The notes beneath the pieces are model-generated. The model did no database searches and was not told the DNA's origin. It saw only the letters and a program-made list of their open reading frames with translations. This document shows positions 57,270 through 64,000 of a stretch of 64,000 nucleotides of DNA, piece after piece. The first letter of the stretch is position 1. Every line of letters begins with the position of its first letter. This DNA is from Lelliottia sp. JS-SCA-14 (GTDB lineage: Bacteria > Pseudomonadota > Gammaproteobacteria > Enterobacterales > Enterobacteriaceae): NCBI RefSeq assembly GCF_035593345.1, contig NZ_CP141606.1, positions 496,001 to 560,000 of the forward strand, written 5' to 3'. Position numbers and translations under genes: made by a program.

Positions 57270-57617
57270 ATGATCCCGCGTCAGCGTAAAGCTTTTCTTC
57301 TTGTTGCTCTGGCATGTCTGGTGGTGCTTGTCTGCACAACCCAGCGCATGGCGGGGCTGCACGCGCTGGTGATGAACGCCTCTCCTGTGGCTCAGCAAAG
57401 TGTCGACGGCGATGCCCCGGTCACCCCCTGCGAGCTGAGCGCCAAATCCCTGCTGGCAACGCCGCCGATCATGTTTGAGGGCGCGCTGTTTGCCATTACC
57501 CTGGTGCTGGCGGTAATGGCTGCCGTACCGCATCGCCCGGTGCGCCGCTGGCCGCCTCGCGTTATCTCTCCGCCCCGATTGCGGGTGCATCTGCGACTCT
57601 GCGTCTTCCGTGAATGA
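57270..57617 (+). CDS. scsA: ScsA-like suppressor of copper sensitivity protein
   Basis: A 115-residue protein with an N-terminal membrane or signal segment (AFLLVALACLVVLVCTT), a second hydrophobic helix near 70-88 (FEGALFAITLVLAVMAAVPH), one conserved-looking Cys in TPCELSAKS and a basic tail. Position ahead of scsBCD and general layout match Salmonella ScsA; I do not recall its sequence well enough for more. GAGG lies five bases before the ATG at 57270. Role: tolerance to copper or peroxide in the envelope, by analogy. Confidence 0.7.
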   Translation: MIPRQRKAFLLVALACLVVLVCTTQRMAGLHALVMNASPVAQQSVDGDAPVTPCELSAKSLLATPPIMFEGALFAITLVLAVMAAVPHRPVRRWPPRVISPPRLRVHLRLCVFRE

Positions 57618-57665
57618 TTGATTGCCTGCGAATTCAGGTTAATCAATTATTTATGGAGAAAATAA

Positions 57666-59678
57666 ATGCACGCATATTTAAGGCAGCTTCTGATCTGCCT
57701 GCTTTGGCTATGGCTGCCCGTCAGTCAGGCCGCCGACAGCGGCTGGCTGCGCGCCGCGGATAACGATCACGCCAGCGTTCGCCTGCGGGCCGACGCTCAG
57801 CAAAAGGGCGACACGCGCCTGCTGCTGGACGTCAGCCTGGAGAAAGGCTGGAAAACCTACTGGCGATCGCCGGGAGAAGGCGGCATTGCGCCCGCCATCA
57901 AATGGCAAACCCCGCTGGAGATGGACTGGCGCTGGCCGGTGCCGCAGCGTTTCGAGGTGGCAGGGATTTCGACTCAGGGTTATGACGGCAAGGTCTCTTT
58001 CCCCATCACTCTGCGCGGCGCAATGCCCGAGAAACTGGCGGGCGTGCTGACGCTCTCCACCTGCAGCAACGTCTGCATCCTGACGGACTACCCCTTCGTG
58101 CTGGATCTCACTGTGCCCGCCGACCCGCAGTTCAGCTACGACTTCAGCCGCGCGCTGGGCACGCTGCCGCTCAAGGAAGGGCTGACTTCGCAACTGAGCG
58201 CCGGTTTCGGTGGCGAAAAGCTGACTGTCACCGCCACCCGCGAGGCGGGCTGGCAAAACCCCGAGCTGTTTATCGACACCCTCGCGGACACGGATTTTGG
58301 CAAACCGGTTTACCGGGTTGACGGCCAGACTCTGACCGCAACGCTGCCCGTCAGCGACGGCTGGGGCGATGCCGCACCGGATCTCAGAGGCAAAACCCTG
58401 TCGCTGGTGTTAGCCGACAGCGGCCAGGCGCAGGAGAGCCGGGTGACGGTGGGGGAGACTCAATCCAGCGCCGCCCCGTTATCCCTTGGCTGGATCCTGC
58501 TGATGGCGCTGGCCGGAGGGCTGATCCTCAACGTCATGCCGTGCGTACTCCCGGTGCTGGCGATGAAGTTGGGCAGCATCGTGCAGGCCTCAACGACCCA
58601 TCGCCGCGTCGTGCGTCAGCAGTTTATGGCCTCGGCCGCCGGGATTGTGACCTCGTTCCTTGCCCTCGCGCTGATGATGACCGCCCTGCGCCTCAGCAAT
58701 CAGGCGCTGGGCTGGGGCATCCAGTTCCAGAACCCGTGGTTTATCGCGGCAATGGTGCTGGTGATGGTGGGCTTCAGCGCCAGCCTGCTGGGACTATTTG
58801 AAATCCGCCTCTCCTCCGGTTTTTCAACGTTTCTCGCCACGCGTGGCGGGAATGGTCTAGTGGGCCATTTCTGTCAGGGGGCTTTTGCGACGTTGCTGGC
58901 GACACCCTGTACCGCGCCGTTCCTCGGCACGGCGGTGTCGGTGGCGCTGGTCGCTCCGTTGTCGCTGCTGTGGGGGATCTTCCTGGTGATGGGGATCGGC
59001 ATGAGCCTGCCGTGGCTGCTGATCGCCGCCTGGCCGGGGCTGGCGCTGCGCCTGCCGCGTCCGGGGCGCTGGATGAACGTCGTGCGGATAATCCTTGGGC
59101 TGATGATGCTCGTGTCAGGCCTGTGGCTTGCCAGCCTGCTCGCTGTCCACATCGGGCCACTGCCGACGCAGGCGTTTAGCGCGCTCCTCGTCATCGCGCT
59201 GCTGCTCGCCACGCTGTGGCGCTGGGGTTGGCGGGTGGCCTTGTGGAGTACGTTGGTCGCGATCGTGGCGCTCGCCATGACTCTTGTGCTACTGCGCACC
59301 GGCCACACGGGGCTTACGAAAGATCGCATTGCCTGGCAGCCGCTCAGCGAAAAAGCCATCACCGCTGCGCTGGCGGACAACAAAAGGGTGTTTGTGGATG
59401 TCACCGCCGACTGGTGCGTGACCTGTAAAGCCAACAAATACAACGTCCTGCTGCGCGACGAGGTGCAAGACGCCCTCAGCGCGCAGGACGTGGTAGCCCT
59501 GCGCGGTGACTGGAGCCGTCCGTCAGAGACCATCGGCCAGTTCCTCCGCGCGCGCCAAAGCGCCGCCGTCCCCTTTAACCAAATTTATGGCCCCGGACTC
59601 GAGCAAGGCCGCGTCTTGCCGCCGCTGCTGGACCGCGATGATGTGCTCCAGACCCTGACCGATGCCAAAGGAAAATAA
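57666..59678 (+). CDS. scsB: ScsB, DsbD-like transmembrane thiol reductase
   Basis: A 670-residue membrane protein that passes electrons from cytoplasmic thioredoxin to periplasmic ScsC. Signal peptide 1-22; N-terminal periplasmic domains (LSTCSNVCILTDYPF); an eight-helix core with the two buried Cys in NVMPCVLPVLAMKLG and LLATPCTAPFLG; C-terminal periplasmic thioredoxin domain with ADWCVTCKANKYN. The three disulfide-relay modules are all intact. Its last base is shared with the scsC start (TAATG). Confidence 0.93.
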   Translation: MHAYLRQLLICLLWLWLPVSQAADSGWLRAADNDHASVRLRADAQQKGDTRLLLDVSLEKGWKTYWRSPGEGGIAPAIKWQTPLEMDWRWPVPQRFEVAGISTQGYDGKVSFPITLRGAMPEKLAGVLTLSTCSNVCILTDYPFVLDLTVPADPQFSYDFSRALGTLPLKEGLTSQLSAGFGGEKLTVTATREAGWQNPELFIDTLADTDFGKPVYRVDGQTLTATLPVSDGWGDAAPDLRGKTLSLVLADSGQAQESRVTVGETQSSAAPLSLGWILLMALAGGLILNVMPCVLPVLAMKLGSIVQASTTHRRVVRQQFMASAAGIVTSFLALALMMTALRLSNQALGWGIQFQNPWFIAAMVLVMVGFSASLLGLFEIRLSSGFSTFLATRGGNGLVGHFCQGAFATLLATPCTAPFLGTAVSVALVAPLSLLWGIFLVMGIGMSLPWLLIAAWPGLALRLPRPGRWMNVVRIILGLMMLVSGLWLASLLAVHIGPLPTQAFSALLVIALLLATLWRWGWRVALWSTLVAIVALAMTLVLLRTGHTGLTKDRIAWQPLSEKAITAALADNKRVFVDVTADWCVTCKANKYNVLLRDEVQDALSAQDVVALRGDWSRPSETIGQFLRARQSAAVPFNQIYGPGLEQGRVLPPLLDRDDVLQTLTDAKGK

Positions 59679-60265
59679 TGATGCGTATTTTAGCCACACT
59701 TCTGCTGTTCTGTTTTTCGACTCTGAGTTTTGCCGCCGAACCCGATCTGGAGAATTTGCTCTGGAACGACCCTGATACCCCCGCGATGGGGGCGGAAAAA
59801 CCACGCCTGACGCTGGTCTCCTTTACCGATTACAACTGCCCGTACTGCAAGCAGTTTGACCCGGAGCTGGAGAAAATCGTGCAGAAATTTCCGGACGTCA
59901 AACTGGTGGTGAAACTCCTGCCGTTTCGCAGCGAAAGCTCTGCCAACTCCGCGCGCATCGCCCTGACCGCGTGGCGACAGCAGCCGCAGCAGTACTGGGA
60001 TCTGCACCACCGGTTGATGTCGAAGAAGGGCTATCACGATGACGCCTCTATCCTGGCCGCGCAGCGGAAGACGGGGACTGCGGCCATCAAAGCGGATGAG
60101 AAGAGCGGTGAAACCCTACAGATGAATTTGATTCTTGCTCAGGTGCTGGGCGTGCAGGGCACGCCGGCGACTCTCGTCGGCAAAACCATGGTGCCGGGCG
60201 CAATTCCTTACCACGACCTGGAGGCGCTGGTGAAAGAAGAGCTGGCGAAACAAGATGCGCAGTAG
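59678..60265 (+). CDS. scsC: ScsC, DsbA/DsbG-type periplasmic thiol oxidoreductase
   Basis: A 195-residue secreted protein: signal peptide about 1-19 (MMRILATLLLFCFSTLSFAA) and a DsbA-like thioredoxin fold with CPYC in DYNCPYCKQF and the cis-Pro in VQGTPATLVG. The segment before the fold is short, so it lacks the long trimerisation stalk of Proteus ScsC and is probably monomeric like the Salmonella protein. Kept reduced by ScsB. Overlaps scsD by 11 bp. Confidence 0.92.
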   Translation: MMRILATLLLFCFSTLSFAAEPDLENLLWNDPDTPAMGAEKPRLTLVSFTDYNCPYCKQFDPELEKIVQKFPDVKLVVKLLPFRSESSANSARIALTAWRQQPQQYWDLHHRLMSKKGYHDDASILAAQRKTGTAAIKADEKSGETLQMNLILAQVLGVQGTPATLVGKTMVPGAIPYHDLEALVKEELAKQDAQ

Positions 60266-60758
60266 ACTCGCGCGCTGGCTGCGCGAAGGCATCGTCTGGC
60301 TGCTGATTGCGACAGCCGCAGTTGTGATTGTGGATCAGTTCCGCAAGCCTGAGCTCCCCGCAACATTCATCAGCACGCCGCTGCAGACGCTGGACGGCGA
60401 ATCGGTGGATCTGACGAAGCTGAGCCAGGATCGACCGTTGCTGGTGTACGTCTGGGCGACCTGGTGCGGCGTGTGCCGCTACACCACGCCGTCGGTGGCG
60501 AACATGGCGGAGGAGGGCGGAAACGTCCTCACCGTCGCGCTGCGCTCCGGTGAGGATGCGGCGCTGAGCCAGTGGCTGGCGAAAAAGCGATACGCGATGC
60601 CGACGGTTAACGATCTAAAGGGTGAGCTTGCGAAAAGCTGGCAGGTGCAGGTCACGCCGACGGTGCTGATTATCTCGCATGGGGAGGTGAAATCTGTGAC
60701 TACCGGTTACACCAGCGGCTGGGGCATGAAGCTGCGGCTCTGGTGGGCGGGGTTATGA
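60255..60758 (+). CDS. scsD: ScsD, membrane-anchored TlpA-like thioredoxin
   Basis: A 167-residue protein: N-terminal membrane anchor (GIVWLLIATAAVVIVDQF) and a periplasmic TlpA-type thioredoxin domain with the active site WCGVC in VWATWCGVCRYTTPS and cis-Pro in QVTPTVLII. Probably a further acceptor of ScsB electrons. Last gene of the cluster; 53 bp before qorR. Confidence 0.92.
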   Translation: MRSRLARWLREGIVWLLIATAAVVIVDQFRKPELPATFISTPLQTLDGESVDLTKLSQDRPLLVYVWATWCGVCRYTTPSVANMAEEGGNVLTVALRSGEDAALSQWLAKKRYAMPTVNDLKGELAKSWQVQVTPTVLIISHGEVKSVTTGYTSGWGMKLRLWWAGL

Positions 60759-60783
60759 TATGGCACACTATCGCCACTTATCG

Positions 60784-60817
60784 CTAACTTTTAGTAAGTA
60801 CCCTCAGAAAGGTGAGT
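60784..60817. promoter_or_regulatory. Probable QorR operator, copy next to qorR
   Basis: CTAACTTTTAGTAAGTAC (60784-60801) then CCTCAGAAAGGTGAGT, the second copy of the 34-bp repeat at 57151-57184, same orientation. It runs into the qorR start region, as an autoregulatory operator would. Confidence 0.6.
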
Positions 60818-61204
60818 ATAAAAACGTCAATCCCGACTCTCAGCGAGCAAATGCGCGACGGCAATCTGTTTGCCGAACAGTGTCCGTCCAGGGATGTGCT
60901 CAAGCACGTCACCAGCCGTTGGGGCGTGCTGATCCTGGTGGCGCTGCGCCAGGGGACGCATCGTTTTAGCGACCTGCGCCGCAAAATGGGTGGCGTCAGC
61001 GAGAAGATGCTGGCCCAGTCGCTGCAGGCGCTGGAGCAGGACGGATTTGTCGATCGCGTGTCGTATCCGGTGGTGCCCCCGCACGTGGAGTACAGCCTGA
61101 CGCCGCTGGGCGTTGAGGTGAGCGAGAAGGTTGCCGATCTGGCGGACTGGATCGAGGTGAATACGCCGCAGGTGTTGGCCCATCGGGACGACCGTGCGGC
61201 GTGA
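60812..61204 (+). CDS. qorR: Redox-sensing HxlR-family regulator QorR (YtfH)
   Basis: A 130-residue winged-helix regulator; E. coli YtfH is redox-responsive through one Cys near the N-terminus, here in NLFAEQCPSRDVLKHVTSRW. The helix-turn-helix lies at about 50-75 (THRFSDLRRKMGGVSEKMLA) and the wing in VVPPHVEYSLTPLG. The start is uncertain: GTG at 60812 has no good ribosome site, and where E. coli might have ATG after AAAGGTGAGT this sequence has ATA (60818). The next Met, at 60852, would still keep the domain. Confidence 0.9.
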   Translation: MSIKTSIPTLSEQMRDGNLFAEQCPSRDVLKHVTSRWGVLILVALRQGTHRFSDLRRKMGGVSEKMLAQSLQALEQDGFVDRVSYPVVPPHVEYSLTPLGVEVSEKVADLADWIEVNTPQVLAHRDDRAA

Positions 61205-61210
61205 TGGATT

Positions 61211-61361
61211 GCCGGGTGGCGGCTTCGCCTTACCCGGCCTACGGGTTCGGCATGATTTGTGGGTTTTGAACCACGGATTCGGTGCGATTTGCGGGTTTTG
61301 AACCACGGGCTCGGGGCGTCATGGGTTTTGTAGGCCGGGTAAGGCGTAGCCGCCACCCGGC
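61211..61361. repeat. REP pair flanking a short tandem repeat, qorR / cpdB junction
   Basis: A direct REP unit (61211-61242, GCCGGGTGGCGGCTTCGCC) and an inverted one (61330-61361). Between them lie two and a half copies of a 32-base unit with the shared core GGGTTTTGAACCACGG (about 61245-61330): ATGATTTGTGGGTTTTGAAC, TGCGATTTGCGGGTTTTGAA and a truncated CGTCATGGGTTTTG. The tandem unit itself is not REP-like. Confidence 0.8.
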
Positions 61362-61370
61362 ACAACCACG

Positions 61371-63314
61371 CTACTTACTCAAATCCACCTGATAAATCGC
61401 AAACCCAATATCGTCGTTACCGACGTTCTTCATCGGATACTGTGCCTTATCTTTGATAAACGCCGCGGCTTTGGCGGACGGTGACGTCTCAAAGCGGATA
61501 TCCAGTTTGGTATCGCTCTGAATCGGGGCCAGACGCCAGTTATTGTCGGCCGCCGGATGGATCGCGCCATCTTTCTTCGACTGCTCGCCAATCCACGCCG
61601 CCAGCACCGAGCGGTTCTCGTCCGGCGACGCAAAGGCGATATGGCTATCGCCGGTTCCGGCGAATTTCCCGCCGTAGGCGCGATAGTTATTAGTCGCCAC
61701 CAGGAACACCGCGTTCGGATCGATCGGTTTGCCGTTGAAGGTCAGATTCTTAATGCGTTCCGCCTGCGGGTTCACCGTCTGGCACTCGCCGTCATATTTC
61801 GCGGGCTGCGAAACATCAATCTGATAATCCACGCCATCGATCACGTCAAAGTTATAGGTGCGGAAACCGTCCCAGTTGATCAGCGACTGCGGCTTGCTGC
61901 TGTGAACGTCGATCTGGTTAAACTGCCCGGCGGAGCACTCCAGCCACTCCTTCACCTCTTTGCCCGTCGCTTTCACCACCACCAGGGTGTTCGGATACAA
62001 ATAGAGATCCGCCGCGTTGCGGAAGGTCAGCTGGCCTTTTTCCACTTCCACGTAGCTGGCCGGGTCGTTCTTGCGTCCGCCGACTTTGAACGGCGCTGCA
62101 GCCGACAGCACCGGCAGTTTTGCGAGGTCCGGATCGCCCTGAATAAAGCGCTCAACGTAGGCTTTCTGCGCCATATTCACGACCTGAACAGTTGGATCGT
62201 CCTGTACCAGCGCCAGATAGCTGTACATATTGTCGGAGGATTTGCCGACCGGTTTGCTGACGAATTCGCGGGTGGCGTCGTGATCGTGTTTCAGCACGTT
62301 CAGAATGTTTTTATCTTCCGCCGCCAGCGATTTTTTGGCCGCCGCGTCGTAAATCGGGCGCGCTTCGGCTTTCGACTGCGTCACCTGCCATTTCCCGCCG
62401 TCGTTGTTCAGCACCAAATCCACCACGCCCAAATGATCGCCCCACATGCCCGGCATCACCGACGGCACGCCGTTCAGCGTCCCTTTCTCGATATCCGCGC
62501 CCTTAATGCTGGCGAAATCTTTGCCCGGGAAGACCGCGTGCGCATGACCAAACAGGATGGCGTCAACGCCCGGCACTTCGCTGAGGTAATAGACGGAGTT
62601 CTCGGCCATCGCCTGATACGGATCGGCAGAAAGACCCGAGTGCGCCACGACCACGACCAGATCGGCCCCTTTCTCACGCATCTCCGGCACATATTTGCGC
62701 GCGGTTTCGGTGATGTCGTTGACGGTCACTTTGCCCGAGAGATTGGCTTTATCCCAGGTCATGATCTGCGGCGGGACAAACCCGATATAGCCGATTTTTA
62801 GCGTCTGTTTTTTACCGTCCTGATCGACGACCTCGGTCTCTTTGATCAGATACGGCGTAAACAGCGGCTTATTGGTCTTAACGTCGATGATATTGGCGTT
62901 AACGTACGGGAATTTCGCGCCAGAGAGCGCCATATGGAGATAATCCAGACCGTAGTTAAACTCGTGGTTACCGAGGTTGCCGACGGCGTAATCCAGGGTA
63001 TTCAACGCTTTATAGACTGGGTGAGTATCACCTTTTTTCAACCCCTTCGCGGCCATGTAGTCCCCGAGCGGACTACCCTGAATTAAGTCGCCGTTATCGA
63101 CCAGCACGCTGTTTTTCACTTCGCCGCGCGCGGCGTTGATCAAACTTGCGGTGCGTACCAGTCCGAATTTTTCTGTCGGGGTATCTTTGTAGTAATCGAA
63201 GTCCATCATGTTGCTGTGCAGGTCGGTGGTTTCCAGAATGCGGAGATCAACCGTCGCTGCCTGCACGCTTGCGGCAATCAGCGTCGCCAGAAGCGTTGCG
63301 CTAAACTTAATCAT
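61371..63314 (-). CDS. cpdB: 2',3'-cyclic-nucleotide 2'-phosphodiesterase / 3'-nucleotidase
   Basis: A 647-residue periplasmic enzyme, same length as E. coli. Signal peptide [19 protein letters not shown]; metallophosphatase motifs [40 protein letters not shown] and [10 protein letters not shown]; the C-terminal nucleotide domain carries [20 protein letters not shown]. Start at 63314 opens the signal peptide; the frame extends 38 codons upstream without family match. Divergent from cysQ. Confidence 0.97.
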   Translation of the reverse strand: MIKFSATLLATLIAASVQAATVDLRILETTDLHSNMMDFDYYKDTPTEKFGLVRTASLINAARGEVKNSVLVDNGDLIQGSPLGDYMAAKGLKKGDTHPVYKALNTLDYAVGNLGNHEFNYGLDYLHMALSGAKFPYVNANIIDVKTNKPLFTPYLIKETEVVDQDGKKQTLKIGYIGFVPPQIMTWDKANLSGKVTVNDITETARKYVPEMREKGADLVVVVAHSGLSADPYQAMAENSVYYLSEVPGVDAILFGHAHAVFPGKDFASIKGADIEKGTLNGVPSVMPGMWGDHLGVVDLVLNNDGGKWQVTQSKAEARPIYDAAAKKSLAAEDKNILNVLKHDHDATREFVSKPVGKSSDNMYSYLALVQDDPTVQVVNMAQKAYVERFIQGDPDLAKLPVLSAAAPFKVGGRKNDPASYVEVEKGQLTFRNAADLYLYPNTLVVVKATGKEVKEWLECSAGQFNQIDVHSSKPQSLINWDGFRTYNFDVIDGVDYQIDVSQPAKYDGECQTVNPQAERIKNLTFNGKPIDPNAVFLVATNNYRAYGGKFAGTGDSHIAFASPDENRSVLAAWIGEQSKKDGAIHPAADNNWRLAPIQSDTKLDIRFETSPSAKAAAFIKDKAQYPMKNVGNDDIGFAIYQVDLSK

Positions 63315-63504
63315 CAGAGGAGTCCTTTTTTCGATCCAAGCCACAAAAGAGTATGTATGTACATTTTGTTGCTTACAGAAGTGTGAATCCTGCCAGAAAA
63401 AAGCGCCGTGAAACCAGAATTGCTTCACAGATAGCGGAATTGTTTACAATACGATATAACTAAAACAAAGAGTTATGACCACTGCGATAACAAAGAGGTG
63501 GAGA

Positions 63505-64000
63505 ATGTTAGAGAAAATTTGTCAGCTCGCACGGGATGCGGGTGAGGCCATTATGCAGGTCTACGATGGCGCGAAGCCGATGGATGTCGTCAGCAAGGCC
63601 GACGACTCCCCGGTGACGGCGGCGGATCTCGCGGCCCACGCTGTGATCCTGAAGGGGCTACAGGCCCTGACGCCGGATATCCCCGTGCTGTCGGAAGAAG
63701 ATCCTCAGAGCTGGGATGTGCGCCAGCACTGGCAGCGCTACTGGCTGGTGGATCCGCTGGATGGCACGAAAGAGTTCATCAAGCGCAACGGCGAGTTTAC
63801 CGTCAATATCGCGTTGATTGAAAAAGGCAAAGCGGTGTTGGGCGTGGTCTACGCCCCGGTGCTGAAGGTGATGTACAGCGCCGCAGAAGGTAAGGCGTGG
63901 AAAGAGGAGTGCGGGACGCGCAAGCAGATCCAGGTGCGTGACGCGCGACCTCCTCTGGTGGTGATTAGCCGCTCCCACAGCGACGGCGAAATGCAGGAGT
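63505..64000 (+). CDS. cysQ: 3'(2'),5'-bisphosphate nucleotidase CysQ, cut by window end
   Basis: Hydrolyses PAP to AMP, clearing a by-product of sulfate assimilation. The first 165 residues are present (E. coli about 246). The inositol-phosphatase motifs are visible: [10 protein letters not shown] and the metal site [29 protein letters not shown] precedes the ATG. The 3' end lies outside the window. Confidence 0.97.
   Translation, partial: MLEKICQLARDAGEAIMQVYDGAKPMDVVSKADDSPVTAADLAAHAVILKGLQALTPDIPVLSEEDPQSWDVRQHWQRYWLVDPLDGTKEFIKRNGEFTVNIALIEKGKAVLGVVYAPVLKVMYSAAEGKAWKEECGTRKQIQVRDARPPLVVISRSHSDGEMQE

Overview
This window is a piece of chromosome from a member of the Enterobacteriaceae. 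The gene order from epmB/efp through frd, mutL-hfq-hflKC, purA, the ula genes and the rpsF-rplI operon to cpdB-cysQ follows the Escherichia coli backbone almost gene for gene, and the proteins are close to their E. coli counterparts. An ERIC element, REP/BIME clusters, an AmpC that reads like the Citrobacter/Enterobacter-lineage enzymes, an entericidin regulator (ecnR) and an scsABCD cluster point to the Enterobacter/Lelliottia/Citrobacter neighbourhood rather than E. coli. The species cannot be settled from this sequence alone.

Layout. 1-2.5 kb: 5' part of epmB, efp, an ERIC element, entericidin genes ecnA/ecnB and ecnR. 2.6-8.2 kb: guanidine-II riboswitch and sugE/gdx, blc, ampC without ampR, and frdABCD. 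8.4-16.2 kb: epmA, the rsgA-psd-mscM operon, orn and three tRNA-Gly(GCC) genes. 16.2-16.4 kb: a DnaA-box-rich gap in the position of E. coli datA. 16.4-33.4 kb: queG, then the long rightward run nnr-tsaE-amiB-mutL-miaA-hfq-hflX-hflK-hflC, yjeT, purA, nsrR-rnr, rlmB. 33.5-45.3 kb: an MHS-family transporter not expected from E. coli, aidB, small YhcN-family secreted proteins, yjfP and the L-ascorbate (ula) regulon. 45.6-50 kb: rpsF-priB-rpsR-rplI, a DMT transporter, ytfB, fklB. 50-57 kb: cycA, ytfE with an NsrR operator, a chemoreceptor with a FliA promoter, and an EamA/AraC pair. 57-64 kb: qorB and qorR split apart by scsABCD, then cpdB and the 5' part of cysQ.

Links between genes. EF-P, EpmA and part of EpmB are all here. 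NsrR and one of its clearest operators (ytfE) are both present. The frd operon feeds directly into ampC through a promoter inside frdD and an attenuator hairpin. UlaR sits beside a divergent ulaG/ulaA control region with two inverted repeats. A probable QorR operator occurs at both ends of the scs insert, which may place the envelope thiol-redox genes under quinone/redox control.

Four convergent gene junctions carry REP clusters. Five genes have well-supported non-ATG starts: frdA and nsrR (GTG), psd, rsgA and hflX (TTG). The GTG start of qorR is uncertain. Family assignments rest on recalled homologues and visible motifs; no database search was run.
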